Origin: Monodelphis domestica
Lineage: Eukaryota; Chordata; Mammalia; Didelphimorphia; Didelphidae
Direction of reading: 5' to 3'
Assembly (NCBI RefSeq): GCF_027887165.1
Contig: NC_077227.1
Span: forward strand, 67,335,607 to 67,399,606
DNA length: 64,000 nucleotides
Made by a program: the position numbers and the translations under genes
Shown: piece after piece, positions 45,063 through 54,520 of the stretch
Position numbering within the stretch: the first letter of the stretch is position 1
Layout of the letters: each line of letters opens with the position of its first letter
The notes under the pieces: generated by a model
Databases searched by the model: none
Seen by the model: the letters and a program-made list of their open reading frames with translations, nothing else
Told to the model about the DNA's origin: nothing

Positions 45063-45400
45063 ATTAGGATCAAGGATGACTAAAAAAAAACCTCATGAGA
45101 AAAAAATTATATTCACCATCATAGAAAGAACAGATGAACTCCAAATGCAAATGGAAACATATCAATCTTTATACTTCCCTCCATGAATTTAATTTCATGA
45201 AAGAAATATCTGTCTTCTTTCACAACATGATAAATATGTAAATACATATTATATGTACAACATATGTCTTCTTGGGGAAGGTGAATAGGAGGGAAAAAGA
45301 GAACATGGATTGCAAAGTATCAGAAAATAATATTGAAGAAATTGTATTGACATGTAATCTGGAAAAATCACTATAATAAAAAGGCTTTTGAAACCATTAA
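45063..45400 (+). mobile_element. Possible old L1 3'-end fragment
   Basis: 'acctcatgagaaaaaaatta', 'tcatagaaagaacagatgaa', 'gaaggtgaataggaggg' and 'ttgacatgtaatctggaaaa' follow the order of old marsupial L1 3' ends (compare 14990-15265). Weakly supported. Confidence 0.45.
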
Positions 45401-46024
45401 GTAAAAAATGATCATATGCAAAGGAATAAGAGAGACTAGAAGCTTTGAGCTAGAATCCAGAGGTTAATATTAATAAATGAATAAAGATGATAAATTTCTA
45501 AGCTGGACACATTGAGCTTAAAACTATTTAGGAGAAATCTGAAATTGAATTTGTTAAGAAACTGACCTGGCATCCTGGAGTCAAAACTTACCTGAAAAGT
45601 ACACATTTAGAACAAGTAATTCATATGTAATATCAGTGTGACTGTGTACTTTGCATGTGTTAAAATATCTAGAACACATACAAACAGAACATCATATAAA
45701 ACAAAACTAATACAAAAATGAAATTTTATTTATAAGACAGCTAAAGAAAAAAAATAATACTCCCTTGCTAAAAAGGAGGAAGATTGATGATTGTTCTTAG
45801 ATCACATGATAAAAGTCTGGTTTTTAGGACAATCAGACTTCATAAAGAAATAGGAAAGTCTGATAATCATGAAAAATGAAATAGAGAAGGAGGAAGAGGA
45901 GAGGGAGGAGAGGAAAAGGAAGAAAAGAATTAGGAGAGGAAGAAGAAAATAGAGAGGGAAAGGGAAAGGGGGAATCCACAAAGCCTCAAGTGCAATACTA
46001 CATGCCAAACCAATTGGTTTATAG
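45401..46024. other. Intergenic with a homopurine tract
   Basis: About 45880-45974 is about 95 nt of almost pure A/G, in GGAAGAGGAGAGGGAGGAG-type blocks. The minus-strand ORF over it is a composition artefact. Confidence 0.6.
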
Positions 46025-46290
46025 AATGCAGATCAAAACATAGTATTTTTCATTTTAGTTTACTTGAATTTTTATTTTGGGTTTTGATTTTATATGAATA
46101 TTCTTTCAAAAATGGACAATGTGGAAATATATTTTGCATGATAATTCATATAAGACCCAGCTCAAGCTGCTTAACATCTATAGGAACGGAAGGAAGGTAG
46201 ACAATTTGGATCATATAACTTCAGAAATCTTATGTGAATAATTGTTATTACATGTAATTGGTAAAATAAAATATTTTTACCAAAAAAGTC
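46025..46290 (+). mobile_element. Old L1 3'-UTR fragment
   Basis: 'ttgattttatatgaatattc', 'acaatgtggaaatatatttt', 'gcatgataattcatataaga' and 'ttacatgtaattggtaaaa' match the 3' UTR of the old L1 at 15060-15265, and the reverse complement of 49205-49400. Confidence 0.65.
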
Positions 46291-48924
46291 TCACCCAATA
46301 GACTGCCTTTAATAAATCCTGGACATGACATGTATTGCTAAAGGGGATCCTGATTGACATTGGTGATGTAGGAATTACAAAAAAAAAAATGAGGTGAGAT
46401 ATGAGATAATTCTAGGCATATGGGATGTGTTAAAGCCACAGAAGTGGGTGAAAGAATGCCAGATATGAGGAACATCAAGGAGATCAGTGTGAATGGCATG
46501 GCTTTTGAAGGGGTAGTATCACAGAACTAGAAGGGTTGTTACAAGAATATACAATTAAATGCTAAAAATTGGCTTTCTAGAAACCTTCCACACTTTTAAG
46601 CTTAATTTAAACTATTGCAATTTTTTAACACTTTCTTGCATCTAGACAAACAACAAATCAAGTCCCAATTTATAGCATTTGCCAATTTCTGAGATGTCAA
46701 TAATCACAATGAATATTTACAAAGGGGCTCTCATGAACAGACAAGGGCTGATTTCAGCACACTTCTGTTACTGAGTATCTAACATTAAGCCATAGCTTAA
46801 GGATATAAATATCTTCTGCCAAATGTCTAACCAAATATATGGTTATCTTGTTCTTGCTCACAGACTTGCAATGATGAGGAATAACCTACCGACTTCTGAA
46901 ATGACACTTTCTACACTTGGATAGTTAACTATTAATACTTTTTTTTTCACTAATAGTAATTCCAAATTGCCCCTCTTTAACTTCTTCCTAATGATCCTTA
47001 CTATGCTTACCCCACCCCTCATGATCAAATGTTAAATGTAACCAGTTCTTCTTCCTTTTTAATATGATAGCTTTTCAAACTTTTCAAGACAAATGCCTGT
47101 TCCTTTCTCTGAGAACCTTCTCTTCTTCAGCCCAAATGTAAAATCAGTCTAGAAATGAGATTTGAGTGGTATTATGAAGCGATTTAAAAGATGAATAATA
47201 AAAAATTAAGAATTATAATAGAGGGTATTAGGGGTCCTTGAAGCTACTTTTATAGGATAATGAAACAGAGCCATTCTTTGGGAAGACCAATTTGACAACT
47301 GCATGGAGGATATATAGGAGAAAAGAGACAACCAGAGTGACAGTCCAAAAGGATGGATGTCAGAGACATAATCAAAGTCAAAAGGAGAGGACTTAGAAAC
47401 TTGGGTAGACTGGCTGTTTGAATTTTACAAATATTGCAGCAATAGAATAGATACATATATACCCACATATATATGCACATATTTATATATACACTTTTGT
47501 ATATATATATATATAAATTTCTATATAAATATATAGAAAGAAAGAGATAGAGACCGAGAGAAATCATTTGTCATTTCATAGAATCTTTCTACAAACCTAT
47601 CAGACACTAAACTATATCTAGAAAACCAAAGTAGCTAATAGGCAGCAACCAAACCATAGAAGAAGGTAAAAATTATTTCTCCAAATGGCAAAGGTTTAAG
47701 TTACTAGAGGGATTGTTAGTGATAAAAGCAGATATGTTAGGAAAGTTTGGAAAGAAGTCATGCTGAAGATGGGCTAGGGGCTGGCATTTCTCAGTGATGG
47801 AGTACCATGGTATCCCCAGTATATTTGCAGTGTGTTTTTTTCTTGAAGTCTAAAAGAACTATTCTCTTTGTCAGTAGCTTCAATATACTGGCTGGTGACA
47901 AAGAGAATGGCTGCTGGGCAAATGGCACTTGGCTGAGGAGTTACAACTTGCAAGCAAGGATGAGTGGTGCGTACATTAAATTTCGATGGTTGCAGTTGCC
48001 CTATCACCCACCAAGGGCACAGTCAGAAACAGTCACCATAATGAGGGAAAGTAAAACATATTACCCATTGGCCCTCCAGGCTATGCATTTCTTGTTATTT
48101 ATGTCATTGTTCAGGCTCTTTGGGGAACTCACAGTATTGAGCTTCTCAGACCCTCAGACCTTGGGAAGATGAAGCTTTACATTAGCATGTATGTTTTGGG
48201 TACTGTTCAGATTTTAAGGTGAACAATTTCCTGACTATGCTGATTCTTGCATAAAGATTTCTTTTAAATCTGAAGCAGATGATAATGATTTTACAAAAAT
48301 TTTCAGCATGCTCCAACAAACAAATTTTATAATTCTATAGAAGATTGATTTGGGAGGCGCCCTATTTAACCGATCTCTTAATTTAGGACCTGAATCTGGG
48401 TTTTATGAGAGAGAAGAAGCCACTCTCTATCCTCTTCTAACCCCACAAAGAACTGCCAATCACCACACACCTGCACCAAATTAACAAGATACTGGCTGGC
48501 AACTAGCAGGGATTCCAAATGACCGCCCCCTTCTAAGATGTCAGCTGTGGAATTCCCAGGCTAATTCCTCTGGCAATACTTAGCACCTGCTACCAGGGAA
48601 TCTGACAAGAAAAAATGAAAGTTAATGATCACCAAATGAGCCAAAATATCTTGGAAGGATTTGTATGGCATGCAAGATACCCTGAAATCAGGTAAAGGGC
48701 TCTTTCTTTTCCCCCCTTCTTCACTGTTATGACAGTTTTTTTTTCTTTTCTGAGTAGCAAATTGGGTAGTTGATGTACATGGCTCAGGAGTTGGGAGAAA
48801 TTAGGGACTAAGTACATAAGAACAAGGAGGAAAAGGGAAATGGAGAACATTTAGAGAGATTTTATAAACTTGATTTGTAAACAAAGTTGTAGATGCTAAA
48901 GGGATTGTGGCCATGAGGAATCAG
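46291..48924. other. Intergenic, no gene
   Basis: Holds TA-rich low-complexity sequence at about 47450-47545 and possible ancient repeat material at 46320-46560. ORFs at 47774-48172 on the two strands are shadows of one another, with no domain. Confidence 0.4.
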
Positions 48925-49200
48925 CATGCTGTGGTGGAAAGAACAAAGAAATTGACACTAGAAAGCATAGACCATAATCTAGAGCTCCTTACTCTCTAAG
49001 GGAACCAGGGAAAGTCACAATATTTTTTGATCTCCATTTCCTCATTGGAAAAAAAAGAGTTTGACTCAGTAAGAACTAAATTTATGTCAGGCCTCTGGCA
49101 TCTATTGGCTGTGAGACAAAGGGCCAATCACTTAGTCTCTTAATGATTCAGTTAACTCATTATTGTTAGAAGTTACAATTTACTGATCTTCATCATTAAA
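48925..49200 (+). mobile_element. MIR-like relics (probably two, adjacent)
   Basis: 'gctgtggtggaaagaacaaa', 'ccagggaaagtcacaata' and 'tctccatttcctcattggaa' form one. 'tctattggctgtgagacaaa', 'ccaatcacttagtctctt' and 'gattcagttaactcat' begin another. Confidence 0.6.
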
Positions 49201-49204
49201 GTGA

Positions 49205-50225
49205 TTGGGAAAGCCAAAACATTTTAATTTTTTCTTTAACATATGTTTACCCAACTACATGTAATAACAATTTTGACCATAAATTTTCCAAAATTATAAG
49301 ATCTAAAACCTCTCTCTTTCTCTCTTCCCTCCTGCCTCTCAGAGTTGGCAAGCAATTTGATCTGGGTTATACATCTATTATCATGCAAAACTTACTTTCA
49401 TATTGGCCATTATTGTAAGAGAATACTCATATGAAACCAAAACCCCCAATACAAACACAAATAAACTAATCTGAAAAATAGTATACTTTGATATACATTC
49501 TGACTCCAACAGTTCTTTCTTTGGGGGTGGATAGCTTTGTTTACCTGAAATCCCTCAGAATTGTTCTGAATTGTTGTATTGCTGAGAGTAGCTAAGTCTT
49601 TCACAGTTGATCATTTTATAATATTACTGTTGCTGTGTACCATATTGTCCTGGGTGCTTATTTAACTCTACATTACCTCATGTAAGTCTTTCCAACTTTT
49701 TCTGAAATCATCCTGCACATATTTCCTCAGAGCACAATAGTATTCTTTCACCCTTATATACCAGTTTGTTCAATAATTTCCTAATTGATGGACATCCCCA
49801 TAATTTCCAATTCTTTACCACCACAAAAAGAGCTGCTCTAAATATTTTTGTACACATAGATCTTCCTTCCACCTTCTCCCCTCTTTCTCTCTTTGATATG
49901 TGGATCTAATAATTGTATTACAGGATAGAAGAGTATACACAGTTTTATAGCCCTGTGGGCATAGTTCCAAATTGCCCTAGAAAATGATTAGAACAGGTTA
50001 CAATTCCACCAATAATATAATAGTGTTCTGATTTTGTCACATCCCCTCCAACATTTAGCATTTTCCTTTACTGTCATATTGGCCAATCTGATAGGTGTGA
50101 GGTGCTACTTCAGAGTTATTTTTATGTGTGTTTCCCTAATAAAGAGAGACTTAGAACATTTTTTGTATGATTATTGATAGCTTTGATTTCTTAATTGTTC
50201 ACATCTGTTGATCATTTAATAGGGG
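49205..50225 (-). mobile_element. Old L1 3' fragment (3' UTR to ORF2 C-terminus)
   Basis: Reads from the 3' UTR ('ctacatgtaataacaattttg') into the ORF2 end. 'tttcctaattgatggacat', 'tttaccaccacaaaaagagc', 'gggcatagttccaaattgcc' and 'gataggtgtgaggtgct' parallel 4850-5170 of the intact copy. It is the last L1 before NRG3. Confidence 0.85.
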
Positions 50226-50284
50226 AAAGAATGTCATGCCAATTTGATCCAGACATGGGTGTGTATGTCAATTCAATTGAGTTC

Positions 50285-50500
50285 TTTTAGAGAGGGAATA
50301 TGGTACAATGGAAAGAACATTGAAATAGAAATCAAAGTTTGGGTTTGATTTCAAATCCCATATCTGCTCTTCATGGCTTATTTGTCCTTGGTCCTTATTT
50401 TGAACACAATGTCCATTCATAATCTTTAAAATTAAGGCTTTAGAGGAGATGGCCTCCAAGGTACCTTTCTGTATCTTTGAATATTAGTTCTAAATCTTAG
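50285..50500 (+). mobile_element. MIR/CORE-SINE relic
   Basis: 'gggaatatggtacaatggaa', 'ggtttgatttcaaatccca', 'ttgtccttggtccttattt', 'gaggagatggcctccaaggt', 'ttctaaatcttagaatctt'. Confidence 0.65.
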
Positions 50501-51489
50501 AATCTTCTAGGTTTTTAATCCTATAATCCTGCAGCAAGTTAAATGAATGAAATAAAAAGTACAGAACAAAATAAAACAAAACTGTAGTTTCAAAAAGTCA
50601 TGAGTTGGTTGAGACAAGCATCAAAGTTATTTTCTGAGAGGCAAAGGGATTAGTATGTAGAGTGAGGAGGTCAAATAAAAATTAGGAATTCCATGACCCT
50701 GACATTTCCTTAAGAAGTGATTTTCCATCTATGACACCTGCTGTCTTTTCACACCACCTTCCTTGGAAAGATATTATTTGCTTCATTGTATTTTCTTGGT
50801 GAAAAATACACTGTAAGTCATATGTGTCTACAGATTTTTAAACAATGAGACTTCTAATGCTGAGAGCATTTAAAATGTGTGTGTGCTTGCACACACATGT
50901 TTTAAGATGAAGAAATGTGGATATGTGTGTAAGGGGTATTATGAGAATTTCTTCATTTTTTTAAACTTGGAATCATCTCTTACAGATAATGGGAGGAGGG
51001 TGTTCTAGAAATTATAATCCAAATGTTTTTCTACATAGAAACTTTTCAGTATCTCATCAGAATGAAAATACAATAGCATCACTAATACCAGAATAATTTT
51101 CATATCATTTTTCTGTGGGGAAACCCTATCATATTGGGAAAAGAAAGTCCATCTCCCCCAACCTTATTCTCTTTTCCTCCTCTTCCTTTCTTTCCTTCCT
51201 CTTCTTCCTCTTCCTACTCCCTTTTCCCCAACAGTTTTCTTTACTTCCTCATGCATTCTTGAATAAATGTATACCATCTGAGACATTTACACCTCTAAGG
51301 GAGACTATTAACAGTCTGGAGAAACAGAGGCATTCTGTATTCTATTTGATCTAGCCCAAAATGGCTGGCCTAGTGACTCTACATTTGTGTTTGCTATGTT
51401 AGAAAGAATGGGATGGGAGTGGCATTTGGAGGGCACTACTTTTTGTCTTGATAAGCATGTTATGAAATGTCCTGAGAAGTCCTTTTCTT
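50501..51489. other. Intergenic, no gene
   Basis: No repeat family or gene is recognised. A pyrimidine-rich (TTCC/CTTCCT) patch lies at about 51170-51240. Confidence 0.4.
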
Positions 51490-51655
51490 CTCTAGTTGAG
51501 AGCTGGCCTCAAAAGCAAGAAGTTCTGGATTTAAATACTATATCTGGCCCAAACTAGCTTCCTGGCCTTGGGCAAAACACTTAACTTCTTACAATTCTAG
51601 GCAAATCTCTAGAATAGGTTTCAGAGAAGGTGTCTCTTGGTAAGGATAGAGGAAT
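51490..51655 (+). mobile_element. MIR-like SINE
   Basis: 'gagagctggcctcaaaagca', 'gttctggatttaaatacta', 'tggccttgggcaaaacactt', 'ctaggcaaatctctagaat' and 'tttcagagaaggtgtct'. The same variety recurs, decayed, at 59520-59660. Confidence 0.7.
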
Positions 51656-52380
51656 TATCTATCCCCATCCCAGAGTTCCGCAGGGAAGAAATCAAAGGTG
51701 TCACTTCTATCCTTTCTTTTTCCTAGTTTCTGCCCTGCCATAATGTAAACTAGCATGGAGTTAATTAGACTTTCAACTACTCTTAGTCTTGTTTTCTTCA
51801 ATACTATTTATTTCTAGGGCTTTTCCAATGGTTATTTCCTTTGCTCAATATTCCATCCTACCTCCTTTCTTACCTAATTTTATAAATGAGAAGACGGGAG
51901 TTCTAAACCATAAGCTTACATACTTAGTTTTCATTAAGGAGTTATATTGAAGCATAACTAAAATTATACATCCTTAATACATGTATGCATTCACATATAA
52001 TGTTTATTTAAGGGAGAAGGGGAGCAGGTGATGGTGGGGAAACTTCTTTGAAGAATGCTACCCATTTGTTTCGGGTACTTTTTGCAAGTACTGTATGTAG
52101 AAAGAAGGTTGTCCCATTATATCTCTTGCAGGAAATCCTGTGTGAAGAAGGTATCTGTCTCCCTCTAAACCACACTTGAGTGAGTTGGCTGGCACACACA
52201 TCCGCAGACATACACAGTCACACATGCACATTCCCTCCAGCTTTAAATGAATTCCTATTGGATTTGCACCCGACATGGGCTCAGAACTGGTCGAAAATCG
52301 GATTTTGCCATCTACCTTTTGTGGGGGGGGGGGGTAGGAGTTAGGGCTTGCTTGGATCATTTATTTATCTTATGCGCATT
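51656..52380. other. NRG3-proximal upstream sequence, no gene
   Basis: No repeat or gene is recognised. A run of 12 G lies at 52323-52334. This may be the distal promoter of NRG3, but nothing specific can be shown. Confidence 0.4.
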
Positions 52381-53237
52381 AAGAAACCACCATTAGGCTT
52401 TGGTGGGAGGCGCTATACTTTTCCTGAAACCCAGCCTGCTTCCTTTGACTCTGCACTAGGAATACACAATTGAATCGGGGAGCTGCAAGGTTGGCAAAAG
52501 CTGGCTTCTGCTTGTGTCTCTATCCAGTGTCTCCACAGATATTTCTTCTCCCCCACTCTCCCTTTTTAAATAGCTAGTTTGGACATCAAGTGGGTGTACT
52601 TTAAAAATAATAATTGTGGATTTCTTTTCTTTTCTTTTTTTCTTTTCTCGGATACCCAGCCCCTCACCCGACTCTCTGTTTTCCTTTTTTCCTTGGAGTA
52701 CTAATGCTGAAAAGAGAGCTTGCCCGAGTTTGGATGTCAGGTTGGTCCTGGCGCTGGTGCTGATCCTGGATGAGAAAAGGAGAGAGGGAAAAGCTGTGGT
52801 CTCCTCTCCCTCCGCTCTGCTTTCGGATTGGTCTCTCTCTTAAAGTGCTGTCCAAGGGTTGGCTGCAGGACCGCTGAATAACAGGTGCATTTCGCTGCTC
52901 CGTCGCTCTCAAAGAAGCAGCCGAGGAATGCTAGTGCACCAAGGCTGGAGAGAAGAGGGAGGAGAGGAAAGAGAGGGGAGAAAAAATTGAAGAGGGGTGG
53001 GTGAAAAATCGCCTGTAAAGTGGGACCGGTTCCCTGTGTTGGAATGTGGCTTGGTGTTTCTCCATTCGGATGGTTGACATCGTAAAAAATCCAGAAGGTT
53101 GATTGCTGTGACTTGCAAGGAATCAAAGGAAGAAGAAAAAAAAAAAGGAAAAAAAAGAGGGGGAAGGGAGGGAGACGGGTGGCGGTGGGGGTTGTGAGAG
53201 AAGAACCCCGGGGAGCGCCGAGGGGCAAAGGAGGAGG

Positions 53238-53360
53238 ATGTTGGAAAGGCTCCTGTGTGTGGATGGAGACAGCATGGTGACGGGGCTGATTCGGCAGATG
53301 CTCGGGGGCCAACACAGGAGGAGAGCTCATTTTGGGAAAGGACCAATGCCCCGCTATTAA
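53238..53360 (+). CDS. Upstream ORF in the NRG3 leader, 40 codons
   Basis: ATG at 53238 with A at -3, ending TAA at 53358-53360. It encodes a 40-residue basic peptide beginning MLERLLCVDGDS with no known domain. It would be translated only if transcription starts upstream of it. It may simply lower NRG3 translation, and could equally be chance. Confidence 0.3.
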   Translation: MLERLLCVDGDSMVTGLIRQMLGGQHRRRAHFGKGPMPRY

Positions 53361-53536
53361 CTGACTTCGAGCCTGGAAGACTGGTGATTTTGTGGGGAAA
53401 GGTTTTTCCCCCGCTACTCCTTTCCTCCCTCCCCTCCCCCATTTCTTTCAGCGCCTCCTTCCCCTCTCGCTGTCTCTCTCCCTTTTTATTTTTGGGGGGG
53501 GGAGGGAGGGAGAGTGGGGGAAGGGTGAAGATTCGC

Positions 53537-53571
<35 letters not shown>

Positions 53572-53692
53572 GCCGCTGCTGCCGCCGCCGTCGTCGCCAC
53601 CGCTGCTGCTGTTTTCCGCCCGCCGGCTCCCGGTCCCTGATGTCTCTCTGGCTTCCTCGCGGGGGGCGAAGGTGAAAAGGCTCCTAGGATGA
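53537..53692 (+). CDS. Leu/Pro-rich upstream ORF overlapping the NRG3 start (ATGA)
   Basis: ATG at 53537 (C at -3, a weak context) opens 51 codons. They begin Met followed by ten Leu from (CTG)10, then Pro/Leu/Ser stretches, and end in a basic KVKRLLG tail. The stop TGA at 53690-53692 overlaps the NRG3 ATG at 53689-53691 in the four bases ATGA. Such an overlap is suited to termination-coupled reinitiation or start-site competition. Whether it is translated is unknown. The hydrophobic poly-Leu head resembles a signal peptide, but that may only reflect the repeat. Confidence 0.4.
53540..53569 (+). repeat. (CTG)10 trinucleotide tract in the NRG3 leader
   Basis: Ten uninterrupted CTG units, followed by CCG/CTG/TCG mixtures to about 53620. 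It lies about 120 bp before the NRG3 ATG, on the sense strand. Transcribed as CUG, it could form a hairpin and may be length-polymorphic. Confidence 0.9.
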
Positions 53693-54514
53693 GTGAAGGG
53701 GCGAGCGGTGCCTCCCCACCTGGTGCCGCTTCTGCCGCTGCTGCTACCGCGGCCGCCGCCGCCGCCGCCGCCGAGGAAGGGGCAGCGGCGGCGGCGGGAG
53801 GGGGCCCGGACGGGGAAGGGGCGGCCGAGCCCCCCCGGGAGTTACGCTGTAGCAACTGCATTGTATGGAACCGGCAGCAGACTTGGCTTTGCGTGGTGCC
53901 CCTGTTCATCGGCTTCATCGGCCTGGGGCTCAGCCTCATGCTCCTTAAATGGATCGTGGTGGGTTCCGTCAAGGAGTACGTGCCCACCGACTTGGTGGAC
54001 TCCAAGGGGATCGGCCAGGACCCCTTTTTCCTCTCCAAGCCCAGCTCCTTCCCCAAGGGCATGGAGACCACCACAACCACGACTACCACGTCCACCTCCA
54101 CCTCTACCCCGTCCTCCGGCACCGCCTCCTCCAGGACGCCCAACCGGATTAGCACCCGCCTGACCACCATCACGCGGGCACCCACTCGCTTCCCTGGGCA
54201 CCGGGTGCCCATCCGGGCTAGCCCCCGCTCCACAACGGTGCGGCACACCGCAGCCCCCCCGACAGTACTCTCCACCACGGTCCCCTTCTTCAGCAGCAGC
54301 ACGCAGGGTTCCCGCCCACCCCTGCCAGGGGCCCCCAGTACCCAGCCAATGCCCTCTTGGCCCACTGCGGCATACGCTACCTCCTCCTACCTCCACGACT
54401 CTACTCCCTCTTGGACCCTGTCTCCCTTTCAGGATTCTTCCTCCTCCTCCTCCTCTTCCTCTTCCTCCTCCACTACCACCATCACACCAGAAACTAGCAC
54501 CAGCCCCAAATTTC
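53689..54514 (+). CDS. NRG3: Neuregulin 3, coding exon 1 (N-terminal part)
   Basis: 275 complete codons plus one base (phase 1), matching the N-terminus of mammalian NRG3, a neuronal ligand whose EGF domain (later exons, outside the window) activates ERBB4. Residues 1-48 are Ala/Gly-rich (MSEGASGASPPGAAS). Residues 51-65 carry LRCSNCIVWNRQQTW with two Cys. Residues 66-91 form a hydrophobic segment (LFIGFIGLGLSLMLLKWIVV) that serves as internal signal/membrane anchor, as no cleavable N-terminal signal is present. VKEYVPTDLVDSKG and PNRISTRLTTITRAPTRFPG follow. The rest is a Ser/Thr/Pro-rich stalk, likely O-glycosylated, with Thr (about 126-134) and Ser (about 252-261) runs that vary between species. 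The start ATG has A at -3 and is the family start. The exon ends in AAATTTC|GTAAGT, which fits the SPKF(H) junction I recall for NRG3. Confidence 0.97.
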
Positions 54515-54520
54515 GTAAGT
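54515..54520 (+). other. NRG3: NRG3 exon 1 splice donor
   Basis: GTAAGT, the full consensus, directly after codon 275 plus one base. The reading frame meets a stop (TAA at 54520-54522) if the donor is not used. Confidence 0.92.

Larger units (their letters stand above)
52381..53688 (+). promoter_or_regulatory. NRG3: NRG3 promoter/5' leader region, CpG-rich toward the start codon
   Basis: GC and CpG content rise steadily from about 52.65 kb and are high from about 53.15 kb through the exon, typical of a CpG-island promoter. Polypurine (52940-53010, 53120-53200) and polypyrimidine (53410-53480) tracts flank it. No convincing TATA box was identified, and the transcription start cannot be placed from sequence alone. 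Several upstream ATGs lie here, including ORFs at 53238-53360 and 53537-53692. A short third ORF of 11 codons starts at 53640. Confidence 0.65.

Noticed and set aside
47774..48172. Overlapping ORFs of 77 and 121 codons on opposite strands
   Set aside because: No domain, no initiation or splice context, and AT-rich intergenic location; chance length is sufficient explanation.
52376..53000. A TATA-box promoter for NRG3 near 52565 (tttttaaatag)
   Set aside because: Weak match in AT-rich sequence and too far from the CpG-rich core to assign without start-site data.
53392..53640. 82-codon poly-Ala ORF in the NRG3 leader
   Set aside because: Opens with GTG and owes its poly-Ala to another frame of the CTG tract; no ATG.
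53255..53692. 145-codon ORF reading through to the NRG3 start
   Set aside because: Its apparent start is GTG, not ATG. The first in-frame ATG is at 53537, so only the 51-codon version is reported.
53448..54365. 305-codon minus-strand ORF antisense to NRG3 exon 1
   Set aside because: It is the GC-rich antisense shadow of a strongly recognised exon, full of Ala and Val runs from the same repeats, with no domain.
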